A DNA stretch of 60,166 bases, from the NCBI GenBank assembly GCA_030535455.1, contig JAUNJY010000026.1, positions 1 through 60,166 of the forward strand, given 5' to 3'. Below, in pieces: positions 34,216 through 42,707 of this stretch; positions within the stretch are counted from its first letter, which is position 1; every line of letters starts with the position of its first letter. This DNA comes from a bacterium. GTDB taxonomy: Bacteria > Bacillota > Clostridia > Lachnospirales > Lachnospiraceae. The notes beneath the pieces are model-generated. The model saw only the letters and a program-made list of their open reading frames with translations. It did no database searches and was not told where the DNA came from. The position numbers and the translations under genes were made by a program.

Positions 34216-35526
34216 ATGAGAAACTTTAAAAAAGTAGTTGCTATGACTCTTATTGCTGCTTCTACTGCATCTTTAGCAGCATGTGGTTCAGGTTCATCTG
34301 ACAATGGTAAAAAGAAAATTACATTAGCTTGGTGGGGTGGTGACTCTAGACATACTGCAACAAAAGCTGCTGTAGAAAAATGGAAAGCTACTCACACTGA
34401 TTTCGAAGTAGATCTTCAATATAACTCATGGGATGGTTATGAAGATAAAATGTCTACAAAATTCGCTTCTAAAACTCAAGCAGATATCAACCAAATTAAC
34501 TGGGGTTGGTTAAACTCTTACGATAAAAAAGGCGATTTATTCATGGATTTAAATGATAGCAAATTAAATGGCAAATTAGACTTAACTCAATTTGATGAAA
34601 AATACTTAAATCAATGTAAAGTTAACGATAAAGTAGTTGCTGTACCAGTTTCTATCACAGGTAGAATTTTCTACTGGAACATGACAACATTCAAAGCAGC
34701 AGGAATTGAAAAAGCTCCTACTACATACGAAGAACTTAAAGCTGCAGGTGCTGCATTTAAAGACAAATTAGGGGATGATTACTATCCTTTAGCACTTAAC
34801 GAATTAGATAGAACAATCCTTATGGTTAACTATCTTGAATCTGTTTACAACAAAGAATGGGTTGTAGATAATAAATTAAACTACACTGAAGCTGAAATTA
34901 CAGAAGGTTATAAATTCATCCAAGATCTTGAAGATAACCATGTAATTCCAAACCTTAAAAAATTAATCGGTGATGGTGCTGACTCTCTTGATAAGAACAG
35001 CAACTGGATCGATGGAAAATATGCTGGTATCTTCGAATGGGATTCTTCAGCAGTTAAATTCCAAAAAGCTCTTAACAAAGAGAAAAACCCTGAATTCGTT
35101 GTAGGTGATGAAATCAAATTCGGCGAAAACAAAGGTGGTTACACTAAGATTTCCTTAGCATTTGCTATTTCTCAAAACACTAAATTCCCAGAAGAATGTG
35201 CTGACCTTGTAAACTTCTTATTAAACGAAGAAGAAGGCGTTAAAGAAATGGGTCTTGAACGTGGTACTCCACTTAGCAAAAAAGCATTATCTACTTTAGA
35301 AGCTGCTGGTAAGTTAAAAGGTGATATGGTTACTGAAGCAAACGCAAAAGTAATCTCAAGCTCTCCATTCCAAATGGATCCTACATTTGAAGATCAAAAA
35401 CTTAAAGGATCTACTGGTGCTTACTTCACAACTATGCAAAATGCTAGTTACAAAACTAAGTCCAATGAAGAAGCTGCTAAAGATTTAGTAACAGCTATCG
35501 AAGCAGTACTTGCTAACAACAAATAG
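34216..35526 (+). CDS. Sugar ABC transporter substrate-binding lipoprotein
   Basis: A 436-aa extracellular solute-binding protein, family 1. Residues 1-23 form a lipoprotein signal with lipobox LAAC and a short GSGSSD linker. The mature protein shows WWGGDSRHTATKAAVEKW and a YDLF-like binding-cleft region typical of oligosaccharide binders. In this context the ligand is probably an oligogalacturonide. Codon use is strongly biased, consistent with high expression. A 13-bp hairpin follows the stop, suggesting the mRNA is cut or protected here. Confidence 0.9.
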   Translation: MRNFKKVVAMTLIAASTASLAACGSGSSDNGKKKITLAWWGGDSRHTATKAAVEKWKATHTDFEVDLQYNSWDGYEDKMSTKFASKTQADINQINWGWLNSYDKKGDLFMDLNDSKLNGKLDLTQFDEKYLNQCKVNDKVVAVPVSITGRIFYWNMTTFKAAGIEKAPTTYEELKAAGAAFKDKLGDDYYPLALNELDRTILMVNYLESVYNKEWVVDNKLNYTEAEITEGYKFIQDLEDNHVIPNLKKLIGDGADSLDKNSNWIDGKYAGIFEWDSSAVKFQKALNKEKNPEFVVGDEIKFGENKGGYTKISLAFAISQNTKFPEECADLVNFLLNEEEGVKEMGLERGTPLSKKALSTLEAAGKLKGDMVTEANAKVISSSPFQMDPTFEDQKLKGSTGAYFTTMQNASYKTKSNEEAAKDLVTAIEAVLANNK

Positions 35527-35535
35527 GTAATTCAA

Positions 35536-35565
35536 AAGTCGCCAAATAGTAATATTTGGCGACTT
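35536..35565 (+). other. Stem-loop after the binding-protein gene
   Basis: AAGTCGCCAAATA and TATTTGGCGACTT form a perfect 13-bp stem with a GTAA loop and no T tract. Such elements after binding-protein genes often raise the amount of the binding protein over the permeases. Confidence 0.65.
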
Positions 35566-35587
35566 CTTAAAGAGATAGGAGAAAGCC

Positions 35588-36469
35588 ATGGATATAAATG
35601 ACTGTATAACAGACTATCTAATAAAAGTTATAGAAAACGATACGCTCAACAATGAACATAAAAACCAGTTCGTCGTTTGTCTCAACTATTTATACAAGGC
35701 ATCTAAGGATGATCAATGTAAAAATGTAGTATATAAGATAGCGAATCAACAGTGCAGTCAGGAGACATTTGGTTATTCTGACTCGGATCTTGGTACAGTA
35801 CTATATGACTGTTATTTAGAAACCAATAATTTAAAATATCGAAAAGCGATAGAGCTATTTATGTCAGAAGTAAATAGCAAACTTCAATCTGAATGGAAAG
35901 ACTTTTTTAAAAGTGAAGAGTGCAAGGCAGAATCCTGTGTGGACAGGTTACATAAAATGATGCCTTTCTATATGGCTTATGAGACAGCCTTTCATAATAA
36001 AGAAAATTATAATGAAATTGTAGATACATTCCTAAATGTAAATTCTTATTTAGACTTACATAATAAGTATTCATTACATGTAGCAGCGGTATATGCAATG
36101 ACATTAATAGATACATTGGATGTGATGTCAAAAGAGATATTTGAGCATTATAAGACACTTGAGACATTATGTAAAACATCTATAAAACAAATATTAGAAC
36201 ATATCAAAAACGAAAACAAATTAATTTATCAAACAATTGATAAAAGTGAAATAGACAAAAGTACACTTTCGGATTTAGCAAGAGTAGCGTATGTATTACT
36301 AAAAGCATGCCGCATGAGAGTGCTACTACCAGAAAAATATCAAACAACCGGTATGGATCTTTATGATTTCGTATGTAGCGGTGTTGATAATATAATGGAA
36401 CAAGAGTATGAGTTAATGGCAATGAGTATACTGGCGTATGCTGAAAAACTTATGCTTGAGTCCAACTAA
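35588..36469 (+). CDS. Unknown protein, possibly a divergent GH88/GH105-like six-hairpin protein
   Basis: A 293-aa soluble, mostly helical protein with no signal peptide, between the binding protein and permeases. Several blocks resemble unsaturated uronyl hydrolases (GH88/GH105): GTVLYDCYLETNNLKYRKAIE, then CVDRLHKMMPFYMAYETAF, where Asp119 falls where a catalytic Asp is expected in the family DGLYM-x-PF block, and LARVAYVLLKACR. It is shorter than such enzymes (about 350-380 aa), and I cannot find the usual Trp-rich active-site motifs. Codon use is far less biased than in both neighbours. It may be an enzyme, a remnant, or a sensor; confidence in the fold is low. Confidence 0.45.
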   Translation: MDINDCITDYLIKVIENDTLNNEHKNQFVVCLNYLYKASKDDQCKNVVYKIANQQCSQETFGYSDSDLGTVLYDCYLETNNLKYRKAIELFMSEVNSKLQSEWKDFFKSEECKAESCVDRLHKMMPFYMAYETAFHNKENYNEIVDTFLNVNSYLDLHNKYSLHVAAVYAMTLIDTLDVMSKEIFEHYKTLETLCKTSIKQILEHIKNENKLIYQTIDKSEIDKSTLSDLARVAYVLLKACRMRVLLPEKYQTTGMDLYDFVCSGVDNIMEQEYELMAMSILAYAEKLMLESN

Positions 36470-36502
36470 TAATTTTAACAGCCAGGAATGGAGGAAGTTA
36501 GT

Positions 36503-37441
36503 ATGGCGAAGAAACAAGCCTCTGCTGCGGTAGCTGTACCAAAGCAAAAATTTAGTTTTAAGAAAAGTGTCGAAAACAATATGGGATTCTTCTTTATCTT
36601 ACCATGGTTAATTGGTTTCTGTATATTCAAATTATACCCATTTGGTGCATCACTTTTCTACAGTTTCACAGATTACAATCTCTTCAGAGGTATCAGTGAA
36701 TATGGTTTCATGAACTACCAGACAATCTTCAGCACTGAAGAAATTGTAAAAGCATTAATCGTAACTTTTAAATATGCATTTATTACAGTTCCATTAAAAC
36801 TATGTTTCGCATTATTTATTGCGTACATCCTTAACTTTAAGATTAAAGGTGTTAACTTCTTTAGAACAGGTTACTATATCCCTTCTATCTTAGGTGGTTC
36901 TGTTGCAATCGCAGTATTATGGAAAGCATTATTCAGAGATGAAGGTTTAATCAACACTGCTTTAGGCTTCATCGGTATCAATGGACCAAACTGGTTATCT
37001 GATCCTAACTATGCATTATTCGTAATCTGTGCATTAAGAGTATGGCAATTCGGTTCTGCGATGGTTATCTTCCTTGCAGCACTTAAAAACGTACCTGCTG
37101 ATTTATACGAAGCTGCTTCAATCGATGGTGCTGGTAAATGGAGACAGTTCTTCAAAATTACAGTTCCAATGATTACACCAGTTATCTTCTTCAACATGGT
37201 AACTCAGCTTTGTCAAGCATTCCAAGAATTCAACGGACCTTACGTAATCACAAAGGGTGGCCCTCAAAACTCTACAAACCTTATTTCATTACTTGTTTAC
37301 AATAGTGCATTCAAGACAAATGAAATGGGTATGGCAAGTGCAATGGCTTGGGTAATGTTTGTTATCGTAATGGTATTAACTATTATTTCATTCATTAGCC
37401 AGAAACATTGGGTATATTACTCAGATGAAGACGGGAGGTAA
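36503..37441 (+). CDS. Sugar ABC transporter permease (MalF-type)
   Basis: A 312-aa integral membrane subunit with six helices. The cytoplasmic EAA loop reads YEAASIDGAGKWRQFFKITVP, the site that docks the ATPase. The start at 36503 follows GGAGG by 8 bases; the ATG at 36488 is upstream of that site. No ATPase gene is present, so a shared MsmX-like ATPase elsewhere is probably used. Confidence 0.9.
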   Translation: MAKKQASAAVAVPKQKFSFKKSVENNMGFFFILPWLIGFCIFKLYPFGASLFYSFTDYNLFRGISEYGFMNYQTIFSTEEIVKALIVTFKYAFITVPLKLCFALFIAYILNFKIKGVNFFRTGYYIPSILGGSVAIAVLWKALFRDEGLINTALGFIGINGPNWLSDPNYALFVICALRVWQFGSAMVIFLAALKNVPADLYEAASIDGAGKWRQFFKITVPMITPVIFFNMVTQLCQAFQEFNGPYVITKGGPQNSTNLISLLVYNSAFKTNEMGMASAMAWVMFVIVMVLTIISFISQKHWVYYSDEDGR

Positions 37442-37448
37442 TTAGAAC

Positions 37449-38306
37449 ATGAGTTTAAAAGCTAAAAAAACAATTGGTAATTTCTTTAAATATTTTGTAC
37501 TAATCCTTGTAGGTTTCTTCATGGTTTATCCATTATTATGGATGTTTGGTGCAACATTTAAAGACAACAGTGAAATCTTTAACGGCGTTGGTCTAATTGC
37601 AAAGAACCCAACATTAGATGGTTACAAAAATGCAATGAACAGTGTCGGTGGTGATATTAACATTTGGTCATCATTACTTAACACATATAAGTTTGTAATT
37701 CCAAAAGTAGTATTTACAATTTTCTCAGCAACAATTACAGCATTTGGATTTGCTCGTTTCAAATTCAGAGGAAGAAACTTTTTATTCAGTGTATTAATGG
37801 CAACATTATTTATTCCTCAAGTAGTACTTAATATTCCACAGTTCGTTTTATTCAACAAACTTGGATGGGTGGATTCACCATTCTACTTAGCAATTATGAT
37901 CCCTTCTTTATTTGCAGCTGATACTTACTTCGTATACATGTTAATTCAGTTCTTACGTGGTGTTCCAGTAGAACTTGAAGAAGCAGCAAAAATCGATGGA
38001 TGTAACATTGTTCAAACATTATATAAAGTTATTATTCCAATGATCAAACCAGCAATCGTTTCTTGTGCATTATTCCAATTCATGTGGTCAAATAATGACT
38101 TTATGGGACCTTTGCTTTATGTACAAACACCAAATTATTATCCAGCTTCCCTTTTTGTTAAGATTTCTATGGATGCGGATACAGGATTTGAATGGAACCG
38201 TGTATTAGCAGTTTCCTTAATTTCCATCATCCCATCATTAGTTATTTTCTTCTTAGCTCAAGATTCCTTCGTAGATGGTATCGCAGCTGGTGGTGTTAAG
38301 GGTTAA
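37449..38306 (+). CDS. Sugar ABC transporter permease (MalG-type)
   Basis: A 285-aa membrane subunit with six helices. The EAA loop reads LEEAAKIDGCNIVQTLYKVI. It starts 7 bases after the other permease gene and ends at a strong terminator. It forms the translocation pore with the upstream permease. Confidence 0.9.
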   Translation: MSLKAKKTIGNFFKYFVLILVGFFMVYPLLWMFGATFKDNSEIFNGVGLIAKNPTLDGYKNAMNSVGGDINIWSSLLNTYKFVIPKVVFTIFSATITAFGFARFKFRGRNFLFSVLMATLFIPQVVLNIPQFVLFNKLGWVDSPFYLAIMIPSLFAADTYFVYMLIQFLRGVPVELEEAAKIDGCNIVQTLYKVIIPMIKPAIVSCALFQFMWSNNDFMGPLLYVQTPNYYPASLFVKISMDADTGFEWNRVLAVSLISIIPSLVIFFLAQDSFVDGIAAGGVKG

Positions 38307-38315
38307 GACCCTTGG

Positions 38316-38348
38316 AGGTTGTCCAATTTCATTGGACAACCTTTTTTT
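38316..38348 (+). terminator. Terminator of the importer operon
   Basis: AGGTTGTCCAAT and ATTGGACAACCT form a perfect 12-bp stem followed by seven T. Confidence 0.92.
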
Positions 38349-38382
38349 AATTTAATGGCAATATGCCATTAAATTAAAAAAA
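38342..38382. repeat. Perfect 19-bp palindrome overlapping the terminator T tract
   Basis: The arm at 38342-38360 (seven T, then AATTTAATGGCA) is the exact complement of 38364-38382, with a 3-base centre. The T tract of the terminator forms one arm. The right half begins the direct repeat described next. Confidence 0.7.
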
Positions 38383-38409
38383 ACGCTCCGCTAAGGATGC
38401 GCACTCACC
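38357..38409. repeat. Direct repeat, copy 1
   Basis: This 53-base stretch (GGCAATATGCC through GCGCACTCACC) recurs at 38482-38533 with only one A fewer. It includes a poly-A run, the imperfect hairpin CGCTCCGCTAAGGATGCG and the start of structured element B. Confidence 0.85.
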
Positions 38410-38448
38410 TGAAAAGGTAGATGTCGTTTGCACGACCAGGTTCGGCGC
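38399..38448. ncRNA. Putative structured RNA element, copy B
   Basis: Related to 3771-3820. Outer stem GCGC/GCGC (38399-38402 with 38445-38448), hairpin ACCT-GAAA-AGGT (38407-38418) and hairpin GTCG/CGAC (38423-38436) make a compact three-way fold. On the minus strand it is followed by a hairpin and a run of eight T, as copy A is. No known family recognised. Confidence 0.45.
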
Positions 38449-38481
38449 GGACAAAGTGTCATAGCCACTTTGAATGAGAAG

Positions 38482-38533
38482 GGCAATATGCCATTAAATT
38501 AAAAAAACGCTCCGCTAAGGATGCGCACTCACC
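38482..38533. repeat. Direct repeat, copy 2 (partial element)
   Basis: Second copy of the 53-base repeat, 125 bases downstream of the first. It stops at the CACTCACC block, so it contains the flanking hairpin but only the edge of the structured element. Between the copies, CAAAGTG/CACTTTG (38452-38472) forms a further hairpin. Confidence 0.85.
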
Positions 38534-38590
38534 ATTTTTATTTATAGGACATGCTGTCGGAAGCACGGCAGTCTGTCCTATGAGTAAAAA
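38534..38590. repeat. Long hairpin before the GH28 gene
   Basis: TTTTTA/TAAAAA, ATAGGACA/TGTCCTAT and CTGTCG/CGGCAG stack into one interrupted hairpin. The remaining bases to the GH28 start (38591-38675) show only its AAGGAAG ribosome site; I see no strong promoter. Confidence 0.6.
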
Positions 38591-38675
38591 TAAACTTTTA
38601 TGATTGCTCTAAAAGCTAGTAACAAAAGAGGAAAAAAATCAATAAAGTTACAAGTAGTGAAAGGAAGATAGAATA

Positions 38676-40208
38676 GTGAATATTAAAATACTTATGACAA
38701 CTGCCAGAAGTGCAGTCCTTGAGATCGAGGATGGCAGTTTATATGAAACGAAAAAAACATATGATGTGTATCTAAATGGAGAACTTGTAACAAGTACAAA
38801 ACGAGTGATCACCAATCTTTTTTCACTTGCTCCGGATACAAAATACCAAGTGTCGGTACTAGAAGGCCAGACGCAAGTTGGACAAACCAGCTTTCAAACC
38901 AAATATGAATTTGTAACCTTAAATGTAAAAGATTTTGGTGCAAAGGGTGATGGCATACAAAATGATACAAGCTTTATCCAAGCAGCAATCATGGCTTGTC
39001 CAAAAGACAGCCGCGTATTAATCCCAGAAGGAACTTATCTGGTGACAAGCTTATTTTTAAAGAGCGATACTAATATTGAGATTGGAAAGGGAGCAAGAAT
39101 TGTAGCACATAAGGATCGCAGCCTATATCCAAAACTACAGGGATTGATTGAAAGCTATGATGAAACTAAAGAATATAATCTAGGAACTTGGGAAGGAAAT
39201 CCTCTCATTATGTTTGCTGGCATTATAACAGGTATTAATGCTGAAAATGTATCGATTTATGGAGAAGGTATTCTTGACGGAGATGCTACTTTTGAAGATT
39301 GGTGGAAAGAACCAAAAGTTATGAACGGTGCATTCCGTCCAAGGCTATTATACTTAAATAAATGTAAAGACATTACGGTGCAAGGATTTACATTTAAAAA
39401 TAGTCCATCATGGACAATTCACCCATACTTTAGCAATCAATTAGGATTTTACGGCTTGACTGTAGAAAATCCAGCAGACTCCCCAAATACAGACGGATTA
39501 GATCCGGAATCTTGTGAAGATGTTAAGATCATAGGGGTGCGTTTTACCTTAGGAGATGATTGTATTGCAATTAAGTCCGGAAAAATCTATATGGGCAAGA
39601 AGTATAAGGTGCCTTCAAGAAATATTGTGATCCGTCAATGTTTAATGGAAAATGGACATGGTGCAGTAACAATCGGTAGTGAGATGGCTGCTGGAGTAAA
39701 AGAAGTCATGGTACGTGACTGTGTATTCCGTCATACAGACAGAGGATTACGTATCAAGACAAGACGCGGCAGAGGTGAGGATGCTGTTCTTGATGAAATC
39801 ATCTTTGAGAATATCGATATGGATCACGTAATGACACCATTTGTTGCAAATAGCTTCTATTTCTGTGATCCAGATGGAAGAAGTGAGTATGTACAGTCCA
39901 AGGAATTTTACCCTGTGGATGACAGAACTCCGGCAATCAAGCATTTAGCATTCCGCAATATTAAGGCAACCAACTGTCATGTAGCGGCAGCTTATTTTTA
40001 TGGATTGCCAGAACAAAAGATTTCTTGTATTGAAATGAAAAATGTATATGTTGATTTTGCAGAAAATCCAAAATGTGATGTTCCTGCCATGATGACAGGA
40101 ATTGAACCATGCAGTAAGATGGGCATTTTTGCAAAGAATGTTGAAACTATGATAATGGAAAATGTAGAAATCGTCGGCCAGACAGAATGGCAAGAAGACG
40201 AAGAATAG
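38676..40208 (+). CDS. GH28 polygalacturonase, predicted intracellular
   Basis: A 510-aa glycoside hydrolase family 28 enzyme. Residues 1-85 look like a fibronectin-III-type domain; the right-handed beta-helix follows from NVKDFGAKGDGIQND. All catalytic positions are present: NTDGLD with Asp273, DD at 294-295, GHG with His328, and RIK at 359-361. There is no signal peptide, so it should hydrolyse imported oligogalacturonides in the cytoplasm, probably as an exo-enzyme. The start is a GTG, 8 bases after AAGGAAG. The next gene starts 12 bases after its stop. Confidence 0.93.
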   Translation: MNIKILMTTARSAVLEIEDGSLYETKKTYDVYLNGELVTSTKRVITNLFSLAPDTKYQVSVLEGQTQVGQTSFQTKYEFVTLNVKDFGAKGDGIQNDTSFIQAAIMACPKDSRVLIPEGTYLVTSLFLKSDTNIEIGKGARIVAHKDRSLYPKLQGLIESYDETKEYNLGTWEGNPLIMFAGIITGINAENVSIYGEGILDGDATFEDWWKEPKVMNGAFRPRLLYLNKCKDITVQGFTFKNSPSWTIHPYFSNQLGFYGLTVENPADSPNTDGLDPESCEDVKIIGVRFTLGDDCIAIKSGKIYMGKKYKVPSRNIVIRQCLMENGHGAVTIGSEMAAGVKEVMVRDCVFRHTDRGLRIKTRRGRGEDAVLDEIIFENIDMDHVMTPFVANSFYFCDPDGRSEYVQSKEFYPVDDRTPAIKHLAFRNIKATNCHVAAAYFYGLPEQKISCIEMKNVYVDFAENPKCDVPAMMTGIEPCSKMGIFAKNVETMIMENVEIVGQTEWQEDEE

Positions 40209-40220
40209 AGAGGGAATAGT

Positions 40221-41060
40221 ATGCAAATAGGATTACGTTTACACGATGCAAAACAGCTTCCATTGGAAGAACGTTTAGAAGTAGTACATGAGCAAGGTTT
40301 TAAGTGTGGTCATTTAGCACTTTCTAAAGTAATTAACGAATATAGTGTTGCAAACAGCGCATTAACACCAGGATATGCGATGTATTTAAAACGATTATTC
40401 TGGAAGAATGAACTAGATGTGGCGGTACTTGGCTGTTACTTGAATTTAGCAAATCCCAATGAGGAGAGCTTAAAACAAATCATGAAAAAATATGAGGCAC
40501 ATATTCGCTTTGCTTCTGCATTAGGAGTTGGAGTCGTTGGTACCGAGACAGGTGCGCCGAATGAAGAGTATAAGTATGTGCCAGAATCCCATGGCGAAGA
40601 AGCATTAGAGACATTTATTAGAAACCTTCGTCCAGTGGTGGAATATGCTGAAAAAATGGGAGTGATCTTTGCAATTGAGCCTGTATGGAACCATATTGTA
40701 TGGAATCCAAAGAGGGCAAGACAAGTATTAGATACAATTAACTCACCAAATCTAAAGATTATTTTAGATCCTGTAAACTTATTATCCATTCATAATTATG
40801 AACAGAGAGAAGAAGTAATCAAAGAGGCAATTGAACTTCTTGGGGAAGATGTTGCAGTTGTCCATATTAAAGATTTCATCGTAAAAGATAATGACCTGGT
40901 ATCTGTTGGGGCAGGAACCGGCATGATGAATTATAAGGAAATCCTTACTTTTATTAAAAAAGAAAAGCCATACATTCATGTGACTCTTGAAAATACAACT
41001 CCAGAGAATGCAGTTTCATGTAAGAACCATATTGAGGAAATCTATAACAGCATTGTATAA
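40221..41060 (+). CDS. Sugar phosphate isomerase/epimerase-like TIM barrel
   Basis: A 279-aa xylose isomerase-like TIM barrel (AP endonuclease 2 superfamily). Metal-binding blocks are FAIEPVWNH (Glu), ILDPVNLLS (Asp), VVHIKDF (His/Asp) and HVTLENTTP (Glu). It is coupled to the GH28 gene, so its substrate is probably a uronate or a pectin-derived sugar. The exact reaction is unknown. Confidence 0.82.
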   Translation: MQIGLRLHDAKQLPLEERLEVVHEQGFKCGHLALSKVINEYSVANSALTPGYAMYLKRLFWKNELDVAVLGCYLNLANPNEESLKQIMKKYEAHIRFASALGVGVVGTETGAPNEEYKYVPESHGEEALETFIRNLRPVVEYAEKMGVIFAIEPVWNHIVWNPKRARQVLDTINSPNLKIILDPVNLLSIHNYEQREEVIKEAIELLGEDVAVVHIKDFIVKDNDLVSVGAGTGMMNYKEILTFIKKEKPYIHVTLENTTPENAVSCKNHIEEIYNSIV

Positions 41061-41091
41061 TAAAATGTGTTAGAAGATAGGAGAGAAGGCT

Positions 41092-42084
41092 ATGGCAGTT
41101 ACAATTAAGGATATTGCAAAGCAGGCGGGTGTATCTTATTCTACTGTATCCAGGGCACTTAATAATAGTGACATGGTAAGAGATGATAAGAAGGAAATGA
41201 TTTTAGAAATTGCAAATGAGTTGGGCTACTTTCCGAATCAAGCAGCCATAAATCTAAAGAATCAAAAAGCGAATACCATTGGGTTGTTCTTTTCCAAATT
41301 TGGAAGGATTACCTCTCCATTCGTACTACATAAGTCATTAATCGGTATGTATGAGGTAGTAGAGTCTAAGTACAACATCATTGTAAAGGGTATCGATTCT
41401 CAAACACCAGGTTCTTTAAATCCTACCAATATGGATGGAATCATTGTAATTAGTCAGAAAGAAACAGATAGCATATTTATTGAGGAAGCAATTAAGAAGA
41501 ACATTCCTGTAGTCGTATTAAATCGTCCGGTTTACTTGGGGGTATCAAATGTATTGACGGATGAGACAAAAGGAATGAAACATGCAATGCTACATTTGCT
41601 TGAAAATGGACATCGTAATATAGGAATTATTGAAGCAGGTTCTGAGCTTGCAAGTACAAGGGCCAGACACAGAGGATGGGTAGAAGCAGTACAGCAATAT
41701 GGATTATCGGAGGATGATTTTATTGTAGAGCGTGGAAATTACTCCTTTGAAAGTGGATACAATGCAGCAAAATATCTAATCCAGTCGGATGAGATTACAG
41801 CAATTTTATGCTTCAACGATGATATGGCATTTGGTGCAAATCAGGCAATTGCGGAAGCAGGACTGCATATGCCAAATGATATTTCTCTTGTGGGATATGA
41901 CAATCTCGATATTAATCGAGTTGCCGAGCTTGGTCTTACTACAGTAGAACGTAATATGGAAAAACTAGCAGTGGAGGGAACAAAGCTGCTATTAGAGAAG
42001 ATTGAAGACGGTCTGATAGAAAACGAACGTATTTACATGGAAACTAAGTTAATTGTTCGAAGTTCTGTAAAAAATATAGGTTAA
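41092..42084 (+). CDS. LacI family regulator of the importer/GH28 region
   Basis: A 330-aa repressor with the N-terminal helix-turn-helix TIKDIAKQAGVSYSTVSRAL and a C-terminal sugar-binding domain (DGIIVISQ, SLVGYDNLDI). It is last in the GH28-isomerase group. Its operators are not obvious; the leader of the importer operon is a candidate place. It shares only family-level similarity with the regulator at 25560-26561. Confidence 0.9.
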   Translation: MAVTIKDIAKQAGVSYSTVSRALNNSDMVRDDKKEMILEIANELGYFPNQAAINLKNQKANTIGLFFSKFGRITSPFVLHKSLIGMYEVVESKYNIIVKGIDSQTPGSLNPTNMDGIIVISQKETDSIFIEEAIKKNIPVVVLNRPVYLGVSNVLTDETKGMKHAMLHLLENGHRNIGIIEAGSELASTRARHRGWVEAVQQYGLSEDDFIVERGNYSFESGYNAAKYLIQSDEITAILCFNDDMAFGANQAIAEAGLHMPNDISLVGYDNLDINRVAELGLTTVERNMEKLAVEGTKLLLEKIEDGLIENERIYMETKLIVRSSVKNIG

Positions 42085-42152
42085 TTATAGTTAGGGATGG
42101 GACAGTCTGTCAAAATGGCCGATATAGTAGATAGAGATATTGGAGGCGCTTT

Positions 42153-42671
42153 ATGACAGAAAATGTAGATACTAGCATTCACCTAACAAAACTTAATATT
42201 TCGGATGGTCCTCTTGTATATCGTATGTTACAACGAATTCCAAGACTAGAAAATGGGTTTTATAATGGAGCATATGGCTTGTCTTATGATGCATTTAAGA
42301 AATGGCTCATCAGGCAGGATGAGATATCGAGAGGAATTAATCTGGAAAAGGACATGGTTCCTCAGACGCTATATTGGTTAATCGTGGATCATATTCCAGT
42401 GGGATGTGGGAAGCTTCGACATGAGCTGACAGAGATATTAAGAGAGACAGGTGGTAACATATCCTATAGTATAGAACCGCAAAGGAGAGGAAATGGCTAT
42501 GGAACGTTGCTCTTGTCTGGTCTGTTGGATGAGGCAAAAAAGACGGGACAGCAGGAAGCCATTGTGACCGCATATAACTATAATTATAAGAGTATCCATG
42601 TTGCTAAAAGAAATGGCGGCATTAATTATCGCATTACAAATATAAAGCACTATTTTCGTTTCCAGCTATAA
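42153..42671 (+). CDS. GNAT family N-acetyltransferase
   Basis: A 172-aa acetyltransferase. The acetyl-CoA loop is PQRRGNGYGTLLLSGLL (Q/R-x-x-G-x-G/A type), after a beta-strand GGNISYSIEP. The substrate is unknown; N-terminal extension and TFYWLIVDHIPVG-like strand resemble predicted ribosomal or antibiotic acetyltransferases. Its last eight codons are part of the terminator stem. Confidence 0.85.
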   Translation: MTENVDTSIHLTKLNISDGPLVYRMLQRIPRLENGFYNGAYGLSYDAFKKWLIRQDEISRGINLEKDMVPQTLYWLIVDHIPVGCGKLRHELTEILRETGGNISYSIEPQRRGNGYGTLLLSGLLDEAKKTGQQEAIVTAYNYNYKSIHVAKRNGGINYRITNIKHYFRFQL

Positions 42672-42700
42672 TGGCTTGGAGACGAAAATAGTGCTTTTTT
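42645..42700 (+). terminator. Terminator overlapping the GNAT coding end
   Basis: AAGCACTATTTTCGTTTCCA (42645-42664) pairs with TGGAGACGAAAATAGTGCTT (42677-42696), 20 bp with one G-U, followed by more T. The 5' arm lies in the coding sequence. It also faces the convergent gene at 42708. Confidence 0.85.
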
Positions 42701-42707
42701 CATTTGT

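Noticed and set aside
42118-42125. GCCGATAT, an exact SigD -10, before the GNAT gene
   Set aside because: No TAAA-like -35 lies at a 14-16 base distance, so it is probably chance.
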